Shown here piece by piece: positions 33,697 to 44,507 of a stretch of DNA of 64,000 bases. Made by a program: the position numbers and the translations under genes. Origin of the DNA: Theropithecus gelada. Its lineage: Eukaryota; Chordata; Mammalia; Primates; Cercopithecidae. Numbering within the stretch: position 1 is the first letter of the stretch; every line of letters begins with the position of its first letter. Under the pieces are notes generated by a model that was not told the origin of the DNA, did not search any database, and was given only the letters and a program-made list of their open reading frames with translations. The DNA lies in NCBI RefSeq assembly GCF_003255815.1, contig NC_037686.1:56331888-56395887 (forward strand), written 5' to 3'.

Positions 33697-36600
33697 GTAC
33701 GTGTCCACTAGGGTGCTACACAGGGTCCTAAACTCTGGGTCCACACTCAAAGTCAGATGCTAATCCCACTCAGGCAAGCCAAGGTGCTTATTGCACCCTG
33801 GGCTTGGTCAGAACCCATCCCGGTCTCTGAGTCTTTATTTGTATTTTCCCCACCTTACTTCCTCTTCGATCCTACCATTCTTAAAATCTCACTTAAACTT
33901 CTACCTTCTTTAGGGTGCTCCCCAACCTCATGTCTGGCAGCTTTTCTCATTCATCTCTATCTTTATCTCTGTATACATTCTGTCACTCTTTTACTCTATA
34001 ATTACTAATACCAATATTGCCAGCAATTTTCAGTATGTGTATATGTCTTCTCTCTCACTCATTTCATTAAATATTTATTAAGCACCGTAAATGGTTTAAT
34101 TGGCTAGACAGCTTGGTGTCCTCCTGGACTCTTTCTCTCTCACTTTATACCATCTTCGTTAACAAATTCTGTTGGCTTTTCTTTTGAAATATATCCATAA
34201 TCCAGGCACTTCTCCCAGTCTCCTTGAGGCCTGAACCACCACCATCTTTTCTCACCTGGATACTGCAACAACTTCTGGATGGGCTTTCCTGCTCCCACTG
34301 GCAATCTATCCTTTGCACAGCAGCCCAAGAGACCCTTTTAAAACCTGAGCCAGATAATATTTCTCATCTGTTCAAAAACCTGGATTTCTCATTTCACTTA
34401 TGATAGAAGTTCAAGTCCTTACTTGAACTTAACTTAATGGAATAAGAAAGTAGTACACCAACTCTAAGTAGATGAATAAAGCAGAATGACCCCAGAAACA
34501 CATTCTGTCTTAATCCATAAATTCTCCTGCTCCATGTTCAGGGGAGACAGCCTGATTTGTGCTCACAAGAATTTGTGCCACAAGGATCTGGAGATCTGAA
34601 TCCCAGATAAGCCCTGTGACTCCATCTCTCACTTTCATCCCTCCTCACTGTACCTGTCACACTGGCCTCCTGGCTTCCTTGGGTAAGCCATGCCCATCTT
34701 ATCTTGGGGCCTTTGCTCTGGGTCCCTTTGCCTGATGGCTCTTTCCCCTGGTAATTGACCTCAGCTCACTTTCTCCTTCAAGACTTTGGTCAGTGTTTAT
34801 CTCCTCTACGGGGCTTACTTCGACCACCTAATCTAGTGCTGTACCCTGAGCTCCAACCCCTAAGGGATACTTTTTTTCATGTGGCATTTTCCACCGTGTA
34901 ACATACTGCATACAGTAATTAATTGCTATGTGTCTTGATTTTTGTATGCCTCCTCCACTAGAATATAATCTTCTAGAGGGCAGGGATTTTTGTCCTAGAA
35001 CAGTGCTTGGCTTAGAGTAGGCACCTAATAAACATTTCTAGAACAAATAAATGAAGGTGATAAGAACAAACCCCCAAATAAACTACAAGTTCCCGTGGTT
35101 GGCCTTATACTTCCTCGGGTGTAGCACATAGTGCAGGGGTTATGCACAAATCAGGTTGTTTCCCCTGAACATGGAGCAGTAGAATTTATGGATTAAGACA
35201 GAATGTGTTTCTGGGGTCATTCTGCTTTATTCATCTACTTAGATTTGATGTATTATTTTCTTATTCCATTAGCAAAACTTAGCTTTAGAGCGTAGTTTGC
35301 ATCTTGCCGGGCAGAATTCAGATGTTCTTTCTTAGGCACTTGAGGGCACCTGCTGACCAACTAGGTCTGAGCAGTGCAGGATGTGACGCCTGTCTCCTAC
35401 CTTTCTACCAGGCTCTGGATAACTTGTCTTTTGCTGTCCTCAGTCCCTTGATTCATGTGAAACTCTAGATCAGCACTGTCTAACACAAACATAATGAGAA
35501 CCACATAGTAATTTAAAAATTCTTAGTAGCTGCATTACAAAAGTAAAAAGAAACAGGTGGGACTAATTGTAATAATACTTTTTTAACCTAGTATATGCAA
35601 AATACCATATCCACATATAATCAATATAAAAATTTTAATGAGCTATTTTTTTTTATACTATATTCAAGATCTGGCGTGTTAGTTTGCACTTACAGTCAAT
35701 TCAGATTGGGTATCTATGAAATGCTCCATAGCTACATTTAACTTGTGGATACCTCTATATTCTTTTAGTTTGGTTTTATTTATTCATAAATGTTCTCCCA
35801 GGGTAGCAGTTGGTACTTCTCCTCCATTCCACCTCCCAGCCCAAGGACAGAAGCATCCACTTTCCTTTAAACCGTTGTTGATTGTTTTGTTTGACTATGT
35901 AATCGTTGCCATTGTCTCACTACGAAAATGTTTCTGAAGTTATTCAGGCTTCCCTCTGTTCATACTGTCTGAAAGACCCCATCCCGTTATCATGCAGGTA
36001 CTACACTTCAACGAATTTTCCCAGGATGAAAGCAAAGAACCTGACCCCTGTCTGAAAAGCAACAAACAAAAAGTGCTGGCTGACAGCTCTCTGGAGGGGC
36101 AGAAGAAAACGACAGAGCCTCTGGATCAGCAGGTGAACCGCCACCATAGTAAACTCTTGCCCTTCTTATTTATAAACTGCTCATTCTGACTGTAGGATAT
36201 TAGGTGATAGTTGCTTATCCCCAAACATTAGACTCTGGATACCATCAACAGCAATGACCTCAAGTGATCTGTGATTCCTTTCTGAGTATGGATCTCAGAT
36301 GTCCTTGGCTATGAGCTAGTTTCCTAAAGAGTAGGATCTGGTATCTTCTGCTTATGATAAAGAAACCTAGATCATCACTGTGTTACTCATCTGCTTCTAC
36401 AGGCCACAGGGAACCAACATAGAGCATGGTCAAAGATAAAGGTGGTAAGGAGTAGGGTCAGCTGTGGGATTCCTACCGTCTCCCTCCACCTCTGCTTGTT
36501 CCATTTTGTGCTGAAATCTGCACTGACAGACAAAACTTTTATTGGGTGCCTCATGCCAGGAGGAGGAAACATATTCTCCAGGGTATGCATCCCCCTACCT

Positions 36601-39600
36601 TAGAAAGTTTAAAAGGAGGGTAGAGAGATGATTGTCTTTCTTTTTTTTATTTTCCTGAGATGGAGTCTCGCTCTGTCGCCAGGCTGGAGTGCAGTGGCGC
36701 GATCTCGGCTCACTGCAACCTCCGCCTCCTGGGTTCAAACGATTCTCCTGCCTCAGCCTCCAGAGTAGCTGGGATTACAGGCGTGAGCCACCGTGTCTGG
36801 CCTCTTTTAAATATAAAGAAAATCACGGTGTGTCAGTCTGAAATATAGTGAGCATTGCTGAGTTCCCCAGATGTGTTTTTCCTGGATGATCTTGATATAG
36901 ATGCGGGAGCCATAATCTTCCACTGGGACCGCTTCTCACCCTCCATTCCTCTGCTCTTCCCAGCTCACTTCCCCTGCATGGTAACAGAGACAACTGACAT
37001 CTTACTAAGAAGCTCTATCTTGCTTCTGTACAAAACACGCATCCTTTAGTTGTGTTTAGCTCTTCTGATAGACACTGTGAAGGTCACATTTTGTTTCTGC
37101 TTTCCTTAGGCTGAGTCCTTAAACAATGAGAGTGGGCTGGTCAGCTGCTACTTTGGGCAACTTCTCTCCAAATTAGACAGGATCAAGACTGATTACACAC
37201 TGAGTATTGCCAACAGGCTTTATGGAGAGCAGGAATTCCCAATCTGTCAGGTGAGTTGCACACAAATGGTGACAAAAGCTACCATGTAGCATACTATTTA
37301 AAAATCAGGGAGTAGCTGGGTTACTCACCTGCCATCTAGAACACAACCTCTTTGATAGGATGATGCGCTGTGGACTGGTGAGGTGTCCAGGACCTCCTTC
37401 TTTCAGTCCCACACTTTTGTTCTCTTCCCAGCGTTCAACGTGAGCATCGTGGGTGGAATAGAGTGGGTGAAAAAGGGTTGTGTGAGTAATGGAGACTTAG
37501 GAGCATGTGTGGGCTTGGTAATGGCATCCTCTCCTACTGTCTTCCCCAGTCAAGGTGCCTGGTTGCTGCGCTTTTCTCTCCCTTATCTGTTGGGTGCCCC
37601 CAAGACGTTTCTGTGGAATCTCCTTTTGTGCCAGGATCATGCTACCCCTGCAATGCAATCGTGTTCACTATGCTCTTTCGAGAGTGGGGTAGTGGGGGAG
37701 TGGAGAAGACTGCATTTTGGCATTTGGAGCTGAAAGGCACAGGACTTGTCTCTGTGGCTAAACAGCTTTGTACCTAGAGCAAGCTGTGTCTCCATCTGGG
37801 CTTCAGTTTCCTCTCGAATTACTAGAAGGAGCCATGTACTAAACAATAAATGTGGGGGATACGACCAATGGTCAAGATGTGACATGGCTGGTTAGTGAGG
37901 GACTAGCTAGGGGTCCGGTGGCCTCCTTTGGCCAAAATAAGTGTGCTCCCTTGCAATGAAAGTAAGATTTTTCATGCTGGGTTTTTAAAAACTAGCTTTT
38001 TTTAATGAGCTGTAAATTCACATATTAAACAATTCACCATTAAAAGTATACAAACCAATGGGTTTGGTATATTACATTACTGATTTTTTTAAATTATGGT
38101 AAGATACACATAAAATTTACCATTTTAACCATGTTTATGTGTACATTTCAGTAGCATTACTTACATTCACAATGTTGTGTAACCATCACCTTATCTATTT
38201 CTAAAACTTTGTTTCTCATCACTCTAAACAGAAACTCTGCAACCATTAAGCGGGGGTTTAATTCTTATAAACAGAAGCATTTTCCAGGCAAGTCTCTCAA
38301 GTTACTTGATATTTACCTTGTGAAGGCTCCACAGATGGGTTGTTGAAATAAAAGGATATCCAGCAGGAAAGCCTTGTCCTGTTGTAACTATAGACGGTTC
38401 ATGAATAATGTTCAATATCCTCATTTGCAACTACAAAAACTGAAATGTGTCTGGCTAGTTTAAGACTGGGGATGACTAGAAACTGTCAGGCCTGTCCCTG
38501 CAATGTGAAATGACCAGGCTTATCTTTCTTGGGAGACTTCTCAGGAGAGCCTTACTCCTATGAGCATCGCTGCCTGATTTTATTGCACTATTTCCCTTTT
38601 ATTCCAATTGAACAGGAATACTTAGATGGTGTGATTCAGTTTTACCACACGACAATTGAAAGTGTTGATTTCAGAAAAAACACTGAAAATGCCAGACAAG
38701 AGATTAACTTCTGGGTTGAATGTCAATCTCAAGGTAAGAAAGCCAAAAGCACGGGAGCTGGTATTGATTTCCATTTAAAAGAAAATTGGTCTGCCTAGCT
38801 TTGCAGATTGCTGGGCTACTGGAGGCCAGAGGTTCACATATGTGAACTGTGTTCAAAGCATGGTTTGCAGAATGAGACACCATCTCACACCAGTCAGAAT
38901 GACTATTATTAAAAACTTAAAAAGCAACAGATTCTGTCAAGGCTTCAGATAAAGGGGAACACACACTATTGGTGGGAATGTAAATGAGCCATTGTGGAAA
39001 GCATTTGGAAATTTCTCAAAGAAGTTAAAACAGAGCTATCATTCGACCCAGCAATCCCATTACTGGGTATATATCCAAAGAAATATATATCATTCTACCA
39101 AAAAGACATATGCACTCATATGTTCATCACCACAGTATTCACAATAGCAAAGACATGGAATTAACCTAAGTGTCCATCAGTAGTGGGTTGCGTAAAGACA
39201 ATGTGGTACATATACACCATGGAATACTGCACAGCCATAAAAAAGAATGAAATCATGTTGTTTGCAGTAATGTGGATGGAAATGGAGGCCATAATCCTAT
39301 GAATTAACACAGGAACGGAAAGGCAAACATTGTGTGTTCTCACTTATAAGTGGGAGCTAAACATTGAGGACACACAGGCATAAATATGGGAAGGAACAAT
39401 GGACCCTCCAGATACTAACTTGGGGCAGGGAGGGAGAGAGGAATGGGTTGAAAAACTACTTATTGGGTACTATGCCTACTGTCTGTGAACAACATGCCCC
39501 TGTAACAAACCTGCACATGTACTCCCTGTATCTAAAATAAAAGTTGAAATTAAAAAACAGAACAAAACAAAACAAAAAAGCATGGTCTGAACAGCATCAA

Positions 39601-42600
39601 ACAGTTAAACTGCTTGGATATTGCTGTTATTTATTATTGCAGTTTTGGTCTCTGGTCTCGCTGGCTCTGGGTGGGAAAGAAAGGAGAACACCAGCCTCAT
39701 TAGGGCTGATCTAGGTGAGATTTACAGAATGCTGCCTTCTGCCGGTGCCTGTGTGAATTTGAAAAACAGAATAAACTCTTCCCTCCAGGCACAAAGTTAG
39801 TGACTTGAAGGGTCAGGTCAGGCTGCTGGACACAGATTAGACCCCTTTTTGATCACTGTTGTTGGACTGGGGAAGATGTTCCTGTGCAGTGAAAAGTTTG
39901 GCGGGCATGAGAGAGCACAGGTAGTGCATTGCGTCTGCTGTCTTCAGTGAGACCATGACCCCAGGCATTTGCATACATTTTGAGTGGCTGGAGGCTGGGA
40001 AATGATAGTTGACTTATTTTAGGCTGTCCTTGGTACCAGAGCGACACTTTCGGTTCTTCCCTTCCATTTGGTGGCTTTCTCTCCCTGTCTCCTCTTTTTC
40101 TCACACTGACTTAGGGATGGGATACCCCTGCCTGGCCTTTCCTTGACAGAAGTCTGTAAATTCCAAAATTATGGCTTCTTCCTTCTTTCATACGCCACAA
40201 AAATGACCATTCTTTCAAGGCTCTACTGAGCTGTCAAAAGGAAAGCAATTCATTAACGAAGTTCATATTAAGGCCTGAATATGTCCTTTCCCCTTAGTGA
40301 GTTAACTCCTCCAGAGTATTTTAAATGTAGATGATGTCAATCTAATCTATTATTATGGGATTTAAGTAGAGCTTTTCTTGAGATGGAAGATCTTTTCTTC
40401 TTAAGTCATCTGTAGACATTCAAGTAACTGGTGATTTGGTAGTTTGAGGTAGAAAAGGGTGTGTCACGAAGATGGGCCATTGCCTTCTAGCCTGGGGCTT
40501 TTCAAGTTGGGTTTAGGGCTGTATTATTGTGGAAGGAGCCCCAGAGCTGAGCTTAAAGGTGGAACGCCTGAGGACCCATTCCCGCCAGTCTTACTGCTTC
40601 TTGGCTGTGTGACTTCAGCTCTCCCTGGATGCAATTGATTCTTCTATGAAGAAGGGATAACGATACCTCCTTATAGTGGTATGGATCAATTAATTGATTA
40701 ATGTGGGATGGAATGAGAAAGAGCATGTAAAAGTATCTATAAAATAGGTTTCATATCATGGCCTAGCACATTTATGTGTATTTTAATTTATATGTAAGCA
40801 TATATCTTATGCTATGTTGAGTGCTTGAGACAGGAAGTTTATATTGTAGTTCTTTGTTCTCAAGGGAGCTTATCATATTGTCAGATGACTAACTATATAA
40901 TTTGAAAGATAAACCATAGTATAAGATGTCTACTGATAAGTTCCAAACACAAGCAATACAGGGAATCAAAGGAGATTCCTTCTGTTACAGTGCTGTGATT
41001 GGACCCCCTGCAAGGTCGAGTGAGAGCCCTATCACTGCCTCTCTTACCTCCAGCCAGGACTATGAATTAATCTTCTTGGGTTAGTTCTTGAATGAGACAC
41101 TCCCTAGTCTTGGGGGTGATAAGCTGCGTTAAAAAAAATTATCGGCCGGGCACGGTGGCTCACGCCTGTAATCCCAGCACTTTGGGAGGCCAAGGCGGGC
41201 AGATCACCTGATGTCCGGAGTTCAAGACCAGCCTGGCCAACATAGCGAAACCCCATCTCTACTAAAAATAAAAAAATTAGCCAGGCATGGTGGCGGGCGC
41301 CTGTATTCCCAGCTACTCTGGAGGCTGAGGCAAGAGAATCGCTTGAGCTGAGAAGGCAGAGGTTGCAGTGAGCAGGGATCACACCACTGCACTCCAGCCT
41401 GGGAGACAAGAGTGAAACTCTGTCTCAAAAAAATGAAAATTATCTATACAAATACTTTTGATGTAATTCATACTCAGGATATTCTCTGGGATCTTTTCTT
41501 AGGTAAAATCAAGGAACTCTTCAGCAAGGACACTATTAATGCTGAGACTGTGCTGGTCCTGGTGAATGCTGTTTACTTCAAGGCCAAATGGGAAAATTAT
41601 TTTGATCATGAGAACACAGTGGATGCACCTTTCTGTCTAAATGAGGTACTGTATCAGAACTCACGGTTTTCTAGCTATCCAACTCATAATTTGCACTAGG
41701 AATGATGTGCAATATGTATACTCAAAAAGTTACAGCTTACATTTACAATAAGAACATTTTTCATTGATAAGAACCAGTACCTGAATTTCACTGAGTGTTT
41801 TTGTGCCAAGTGCTTCCTGCACTGAGTAGTTTTCCATTTGTTATTTCATTTGTTCCCCCAAAGAGCGTTATGAGATGGGTGCTATTATGATTTCCACTTA
41901 GGATTTGAGACAAAAAATGGAAAGGCTAAGTTAGTTAGCCAGATTCATGCATTCGGATTCAATCTGTGAGCGTTTACCCCAGAAACCTGTATTCTAAGCT
42001 AGTAGATTTAGAAACGAAGGGTTGGGTCCCAGCCACCCACTTGTCAGCCGGCTAGCTTATTATCGGAGATGCATTTTTCTCTCAAGCACCGAATATCCCC
42101 ATCTGCAGGTTGACGATCCCTCACCTGCCACCTTGAGGTTATTGTGAGATTTAAGGTGCCTGGGGTTGTGCCTTCCCTCTGAAGGAGCAGGTGTTGTTAT
42201 TTAAGATGGAGATGATTCGCACTTAACGATGCCTGCCCTTGGTGCTGTGGTGGGGTCATCCAGGCCAGCTGGCATGGGGTGGTGTGAGGCCAAGAGGCTG
42301 GGCTGGGGCAGGCCTTACAGTGGGACAGCTGGCAGGGTGTGTTTCTGCTGACTTAACAGTGGAGATGCTTTGATAGTAAGTTTACCAATAGTCTTCTTGG
42401 GAGCCGAAGAACTGATCAAAACACATGGAAAGGGCCAGGTGAGGTGGCTCATGCACGTAATCCCAGCATTTTGGGAGGCTGAGGAGGGAGAATCACTTGA
42501 GACTAGGAGTTTGAGACTAGCCTGGGCAACACAGGGAGACCCTGTCTCTACAAAAAATAAAAAAAAAAAAAGCCAGGTATGGTGGTCCGTGCCTGTGGTC

Positions 42601-44507
42601 CCAGCTACTCAGGAAGCTGAGGTGGGAGGATTGCCTGAGCCTGGGAGGGCACCACTGCACTCTAGCCTAGGTGACAGAGCAAGACCCTGTCTCAAAAACA
42701 AACAAGCAACCCCCCCACCTCCAACCCCCGTCACTCCACAACAAAAAAAGGCACTGAGCGATAAAGTGTTGGCAAAGTAAGGGCCACTGATGAGTGGGCA
42801 GACTCTTGCAGTCTGGATCCCTGGTGTGGCTCAGGACTTCTGCAGGACCTTCTCATCTTTAGGAACCCCTGTCCTCAGTGAAGCTGGGACCATAGGAATT
42901 TGGGAGCTTCCCATAGCCATCCTGTGACTTCCTACCTTGACTACACAGAATGAAAACAAGAGTGTGAAGATGATGACGCAAAAAGGCCTCTACAGAATTG
43001 GCTTCATAGAGGAGGTGAAGGCACAGATCCTGGAAATGAGGTACACCAAGGGGAAGCTCAGCATGTTCGTCCTGCTGCCGTCTCACTCTAAAGATAACCT
43101 GAAGGCTCTGGAAGAGGTAAATCTTCATTTCCACATCTCTACAAAATATTTAATGATAGATCCTTAGAGAACAACGCTGTCTACCATCTACCATCTTGAG
43201 GAAATACAGTACCTCAGCTGTCAGACATCAAGGAATGTATAAGAATCTGCATTAGATTAGATATTTATCCTCATTTGTTTAGAAGTAAACAACAAAAGCC
43301 AGAAATATTGGGACTGGGGTTTCTTCTTTAACCTCATAGCTCTCTGCCACTGTTTTAGCAAACTGAGGAATCTGGGTTCTGAATAACTTGAGAAGTTTTT
43401 AAGCTTTTCCTTTTCTCTGAATATCCTGACTTCTGGCCTCTTACTCATACCATTTTTCTATAGCTCAGTTAAAGAATTAACTGAATCCTGTTTTGGGGAA
43501 TAGGTACCTTGACAGAAGCGTAGAGGTGACCCCAGAATTGATTGCTTGCCAGGCAGGAATTAATAAAGGCTAGAGAAGCTCAGCTACAGATTTTGTCCAA
43601 GGGGGTAAAGAGATAAAGATAGAAACAGAGAGAAAGTGAGAGAAATACCAATACAGCAGGCAGAGTAATTACAACATCAGTAACAACCATTATTCAGAAT
43701 TTGCTACGCGCTATCACTGTGTTAAGTACTTTATACACATGATTTCGTTAATGCTTGCAAGAACATAATCGTATTATCTCTGTTTTATGGAAGAGGAAAT
43801 TTAACTTCAGAAAATTAGGGCTTGGCCACAGCACCCAACTAATCGACTGAGCTTTGCTGTGCTTTGAACATTTGTCTGTCAAACACCAAAGCACACTGGA
43901 ACCTGAGTTGTCTCCTAACTCTTTGCAAAGAGGAAAGATATTTGCTTGAAGTTTTAAATGAAATCAGACTATTCTCTGGCTTAGAGGAAGGCCTTGAAGG
44001 TCGTCACCCACCACTGAAATGGACTCAGGCACCTTTAAGTAATTGGGGCATTCTTTGCGGTCCCATAATCTGACGCTAAATATTATTTCCTTTCTCTTGT
44101 AGCTTGAAGGGAAAATCACCTATGAAAACATAGTGGCCTGGAGCAGCTCAGAAAACATGTCAGAAGAATCGGTGGTCCTGTCCTTCCCCCGGTTCACCCT
44201 GGAAGACAGCTATGATCTCAAATCCATTTTACAAGACATGGGCATTACAGATATCTTTGATGAAACGAGGGCTGATCTTACCGGAATCTCTCCAAGTCCC
44301 AATTTGTACTTGTCAAAAATCATCCACAAAACCTTTGTGGAGGTGGATGAAAATGGCACCCAGGCAGCTGCAGCCACTGGGGCTGTTGTCTCGGAAAGGT
44401 CACTACCATCTTGGGTGGAGTTTAATGCCAACCACCCTTTTCTCTTTTTCATTAGACACAACAAAACCCAAACCATTCTCTTTTATGGCAGGGTCTGCTC
44501 TCCTTAA
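33529..44507 (+). CDS. SERPINB12: SERPINB12, clade B intracellular serpin (7 coding exons)
   Basis: Joined exons are 33529-33696, 35998-36132, 37110-37250, 38616-38733, 41503-41645, 42949-43116 and 44103-44507. All introns are GT-AG, the frame is open throughout, and the product is 425 residues. I recognise SERPINB12 by near-identity to the human protein as I remember it. There is no signal peptide, as expected for a cytosolic ov-serpin. The serpin signature FNANHPFLFF is near the C-terminus. The hinge GTQAAAAT precedes the reactive-site loop, and alignment to other clade B serpins puts P1 at Arg390 followed by Ser. The human protein is reported to inhibit trypsin-like proteases such as trypsin and plasmin; activity here is inferred from the conserved P1 Arg and hinge. 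The start ATG has a strong context (A at -3, G at +4). No frameshift or premature stop is seen. Residue P3' is Pro where I recall Arg in human. Confidence 0.97.
34090..35055 (+). mobile_element. L2 LINE 3' region in SERPINB12 intron 1
   Basis: Old L2 blocks: TCACCTGGATACTGCAACAA and GCACAGCAGCCCAAGAGACC on the left; GGGGCCTTTGCTCTGGGTCC, GAGGGCAGGGATTTTTGTCC and CACCTAATAAACATTT on the right. The left arm of the inverted repeat (34435-34562) breaks the L2 sequence. Confidence 0.75.
34435..34562 (+). repeat. Inverted repeat, left arm (128 bp)
   Basis: Reverse complement of 35144-35271 with 7 mismatches and no gaps. The centre is a 63-base perfect match. It lies within the L2 copy in intron 1 of SERPINB12. 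Confidence 0.95.
35144..35271 (-). repeat. Inverted repeat, right arm (128 bp)
   Basis: Partner of 34435-34562, separated by 581 bases. It lies just 3' of the L2 end, so it may be the original and the left arm an inverted templated insertion. Confidence 0.95.
35469..35757 (+). mobile_element. hAT-Charlie-like MER element
   Basis: Starts CAGCACTGTCTAACACAAAC and contains GTAAAAAGAAACAGGTGGGA and AATCAATATAAAAATTTTAA, which I recognise from a nonautonomous mammalian hAT family. The 3' end is degraded. Confidence 0.65.
35998..36132 (+). CDS. SERPINB12: SERPINB12 coding exon 2 (CD-loop exon)
   Basis: Encodes residues 57-101, starting VLHFNEFSQDESKEPDP. The acceptor is ATGCAG ending at 35997. 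The distal donor is CAG|GTGAAC at 36133. This exon covers the loop between helices C and D, which is variable in clade B serpins. An internal GTGCTG at 36073 can act as an earlier in-frame donor that shortens the exon by 60 bases (20 residues) and gives the 405-residue form. Confidence 0.94.
36073..36132 (+). promoter_or_regulatory. SERPINB12: Alternatively spliced CD-loop segment (20 codons)
   Basis: These 60 bases lie between two possible 5' splice sites, AAA|GTGCTG at 36073 and CAG|GTGAAC at 36133. The difference is a multiple of three, so both forms stay in frame. From memory, human SERPINB12 is described in 405- and 425-residue forms that differ by this segment. The distal donor is closer to consensus in this sequence. 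The segment is rich in Gln, Lys, Thr and Ser. Confidence 0.8.
36655..36802 (-). mobile_element. Alu with internal deletion (intron 2)
   Basis: Reverse Alu of only ~148 bases. The first GCTGGGATTACAGGCG is joined directly to TGAGCCACCG, which normally follows the second copy of that motif, so the sequence between the two motifs has been removed. Confidence 0.93.
37110..37250 (+). CDS. SERPINB12: SERPINB12 coding exon 3
   Basis: Encodes residues 102-148, starting AESLNNESGLVSCYFGQ and ending EQEFPICQ. The acceptor is TTCCTTAG and the donor GTGAGT. It includes the NRLYGE motif in the strand 2A region that is highly conserved among clade B serpins. Both borders are phase 0. Confidence 0.96.
37985..38260 (-). 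mobile_element. Ancient L1 3' UTR (intron 3)
   Basis: Reverse-strand L1M blocks: TTCACCATTAAAAGTATACA, CATTTTAACCATGTTTATGT and TGTGTAACCATCACC. Confidence 0.75.
38616..38733 (+). CDS. SERPINB12: SERPINB12 coding exon 4
   Basis: Encodes residues 149-187 and the first base of Gly188. It starts EYLDGVIQFYHTTIES and includes INFWVE, the conserved helix F region. The acceptor is TTGAACAG and the donor GTAAGA. The exon ends in phase 1, matched by the GT that opens the next exon. Confidence 0.96.
38868..39576 (+). mobile_element. 5'-truncated primate L1 in intron 4
   Basis: ORF2 end and 3' UTR in the sense orientation: GAGACACCATCTCACACCAG, ATTACTGGGTATATATCCAA, AAACCTGCACATGTACTCCC, then an A-rich tail. 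It is flanked by AAAGCATGGT(T/C)TG at about 38855-38867 and 39577-39589. Confidence 0.92.
40545..40770 (-). mobile_element. MIR-like SINE (intron 4)
   Basis: Weak MIR signature: GGCTGTGTGACTTCAGCTCT and a GGATAACGATACCTCC block. Confidence 0.5.
41144..41435 (+). mobile_element. Alu (S-like) beside exon 5 acceptor
   Basis: Full-length sense Alu from GGCCGGGCACGGTGGCTCAC to a short A-tail, with target duplication AAAATTATC at 41135-41143 and 41436-41444. The insertion leaves only 67 bases before exon 5. Confidence 0.97.
41503..41645 (+). CDS. SERPINB12: SERPINB12 coding exon 5
   Basis: Encodes the rest of Gly188 and residues 189-235, with KIKELFSKDTINAET and LVNAVYFKAKWE, the conserved strand 3A segment of serpins. 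The acceptor is TTTTCTTAG and the donor GTACTG. A complete sense-strand Alu ends 67 bases upstream of this acceptor. The last codons read CLNE, where I recall CLNA in human. Confidence 0.96.
41740..41950 (+). mobile_element. MIR-like SINE (intron 5)
   Basis: GTGCCAAGTGCTTCCTGCAC, ATTTGTTATTTCATTTG and GGTGCTATTATGATTTCCAC follow the MIR order. Confidence 0.65.
42432..42710 (+). mobile_element. Alu (J-like, intron 5)
   Basis: Diverged sense Alu from GGGCCAGGTGAGGTGGCTCA to CTCAAAAACAAACAAGCAAC. The right arm lacks part of the usual sequence near GGGAGGGCACCACTGCAC. Confidence 0.93.
42949..43116 (+). CDS. SERPINB12: SERPINB12 coding exon 6
   Basis: Encodes residues 236-291, starting NENKSVKMMTQKGLYRIG and containing KLSMFVLLPSH, the conserved strand 2B-3B region. 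The acceptor is CTACACAG and the donor GTAAAT. Both borders are phase 0. Confidence 0.96.
43690..43835 (+). mobile_element. MIR SINE (intron 6)
   Basis: CACTGTGTTAAGTACTTTAT, GTATTATCTCTGTTTTATGG and AGAGGAAATT follow the MIR core and 3' part. Confidence 0.75.
44103..44507 (+). CDS. SERPINB12: SERPINB12 coding exon 7 (reactive-site loop, stop)
   Basis: Encodes residues 292-425 and the TAA stop at 44505-44507, after the acceptor CTCTTGTAG. It contains LSFPRF, the hinge GTQAAAAT, the reactive-site loop and the serpin signature. The P1 Arg codon is 44397-44399 and P1' Ser is 44400-44402. The P3' codon CCA (Pro) is at 44406-44408. The protein ends GRVCSP, the usual clade B type of terminus with Pro as last residue. 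Confidence 0.97.
   Translation, partial: LEGKITYENIVAWSSSENMSEESVVLSFPRFTLEDSYDLKSILQDMGITDIFDETRADLTGISPSPNLYLSKIIHKTFVEVDENGTQAAAATGAVVSERSLPSWVEFNANHPFLFFIRHNKTQTILFYGRVCSP

Noticed and set aside
33529..33711. Open frame running past the first coding exon into the intron
   Set aside because: The frame continues only 5 codons beyond the GT donor at 33697. The joined exon structure gives the correct serpin sequence.
41412..41502. In-frame extension upstream of exon 5
   Set aside because: The ATG lies in the Alu tail and intron; the TTTTCTTAG acceptor at 41502 defines the exon start.
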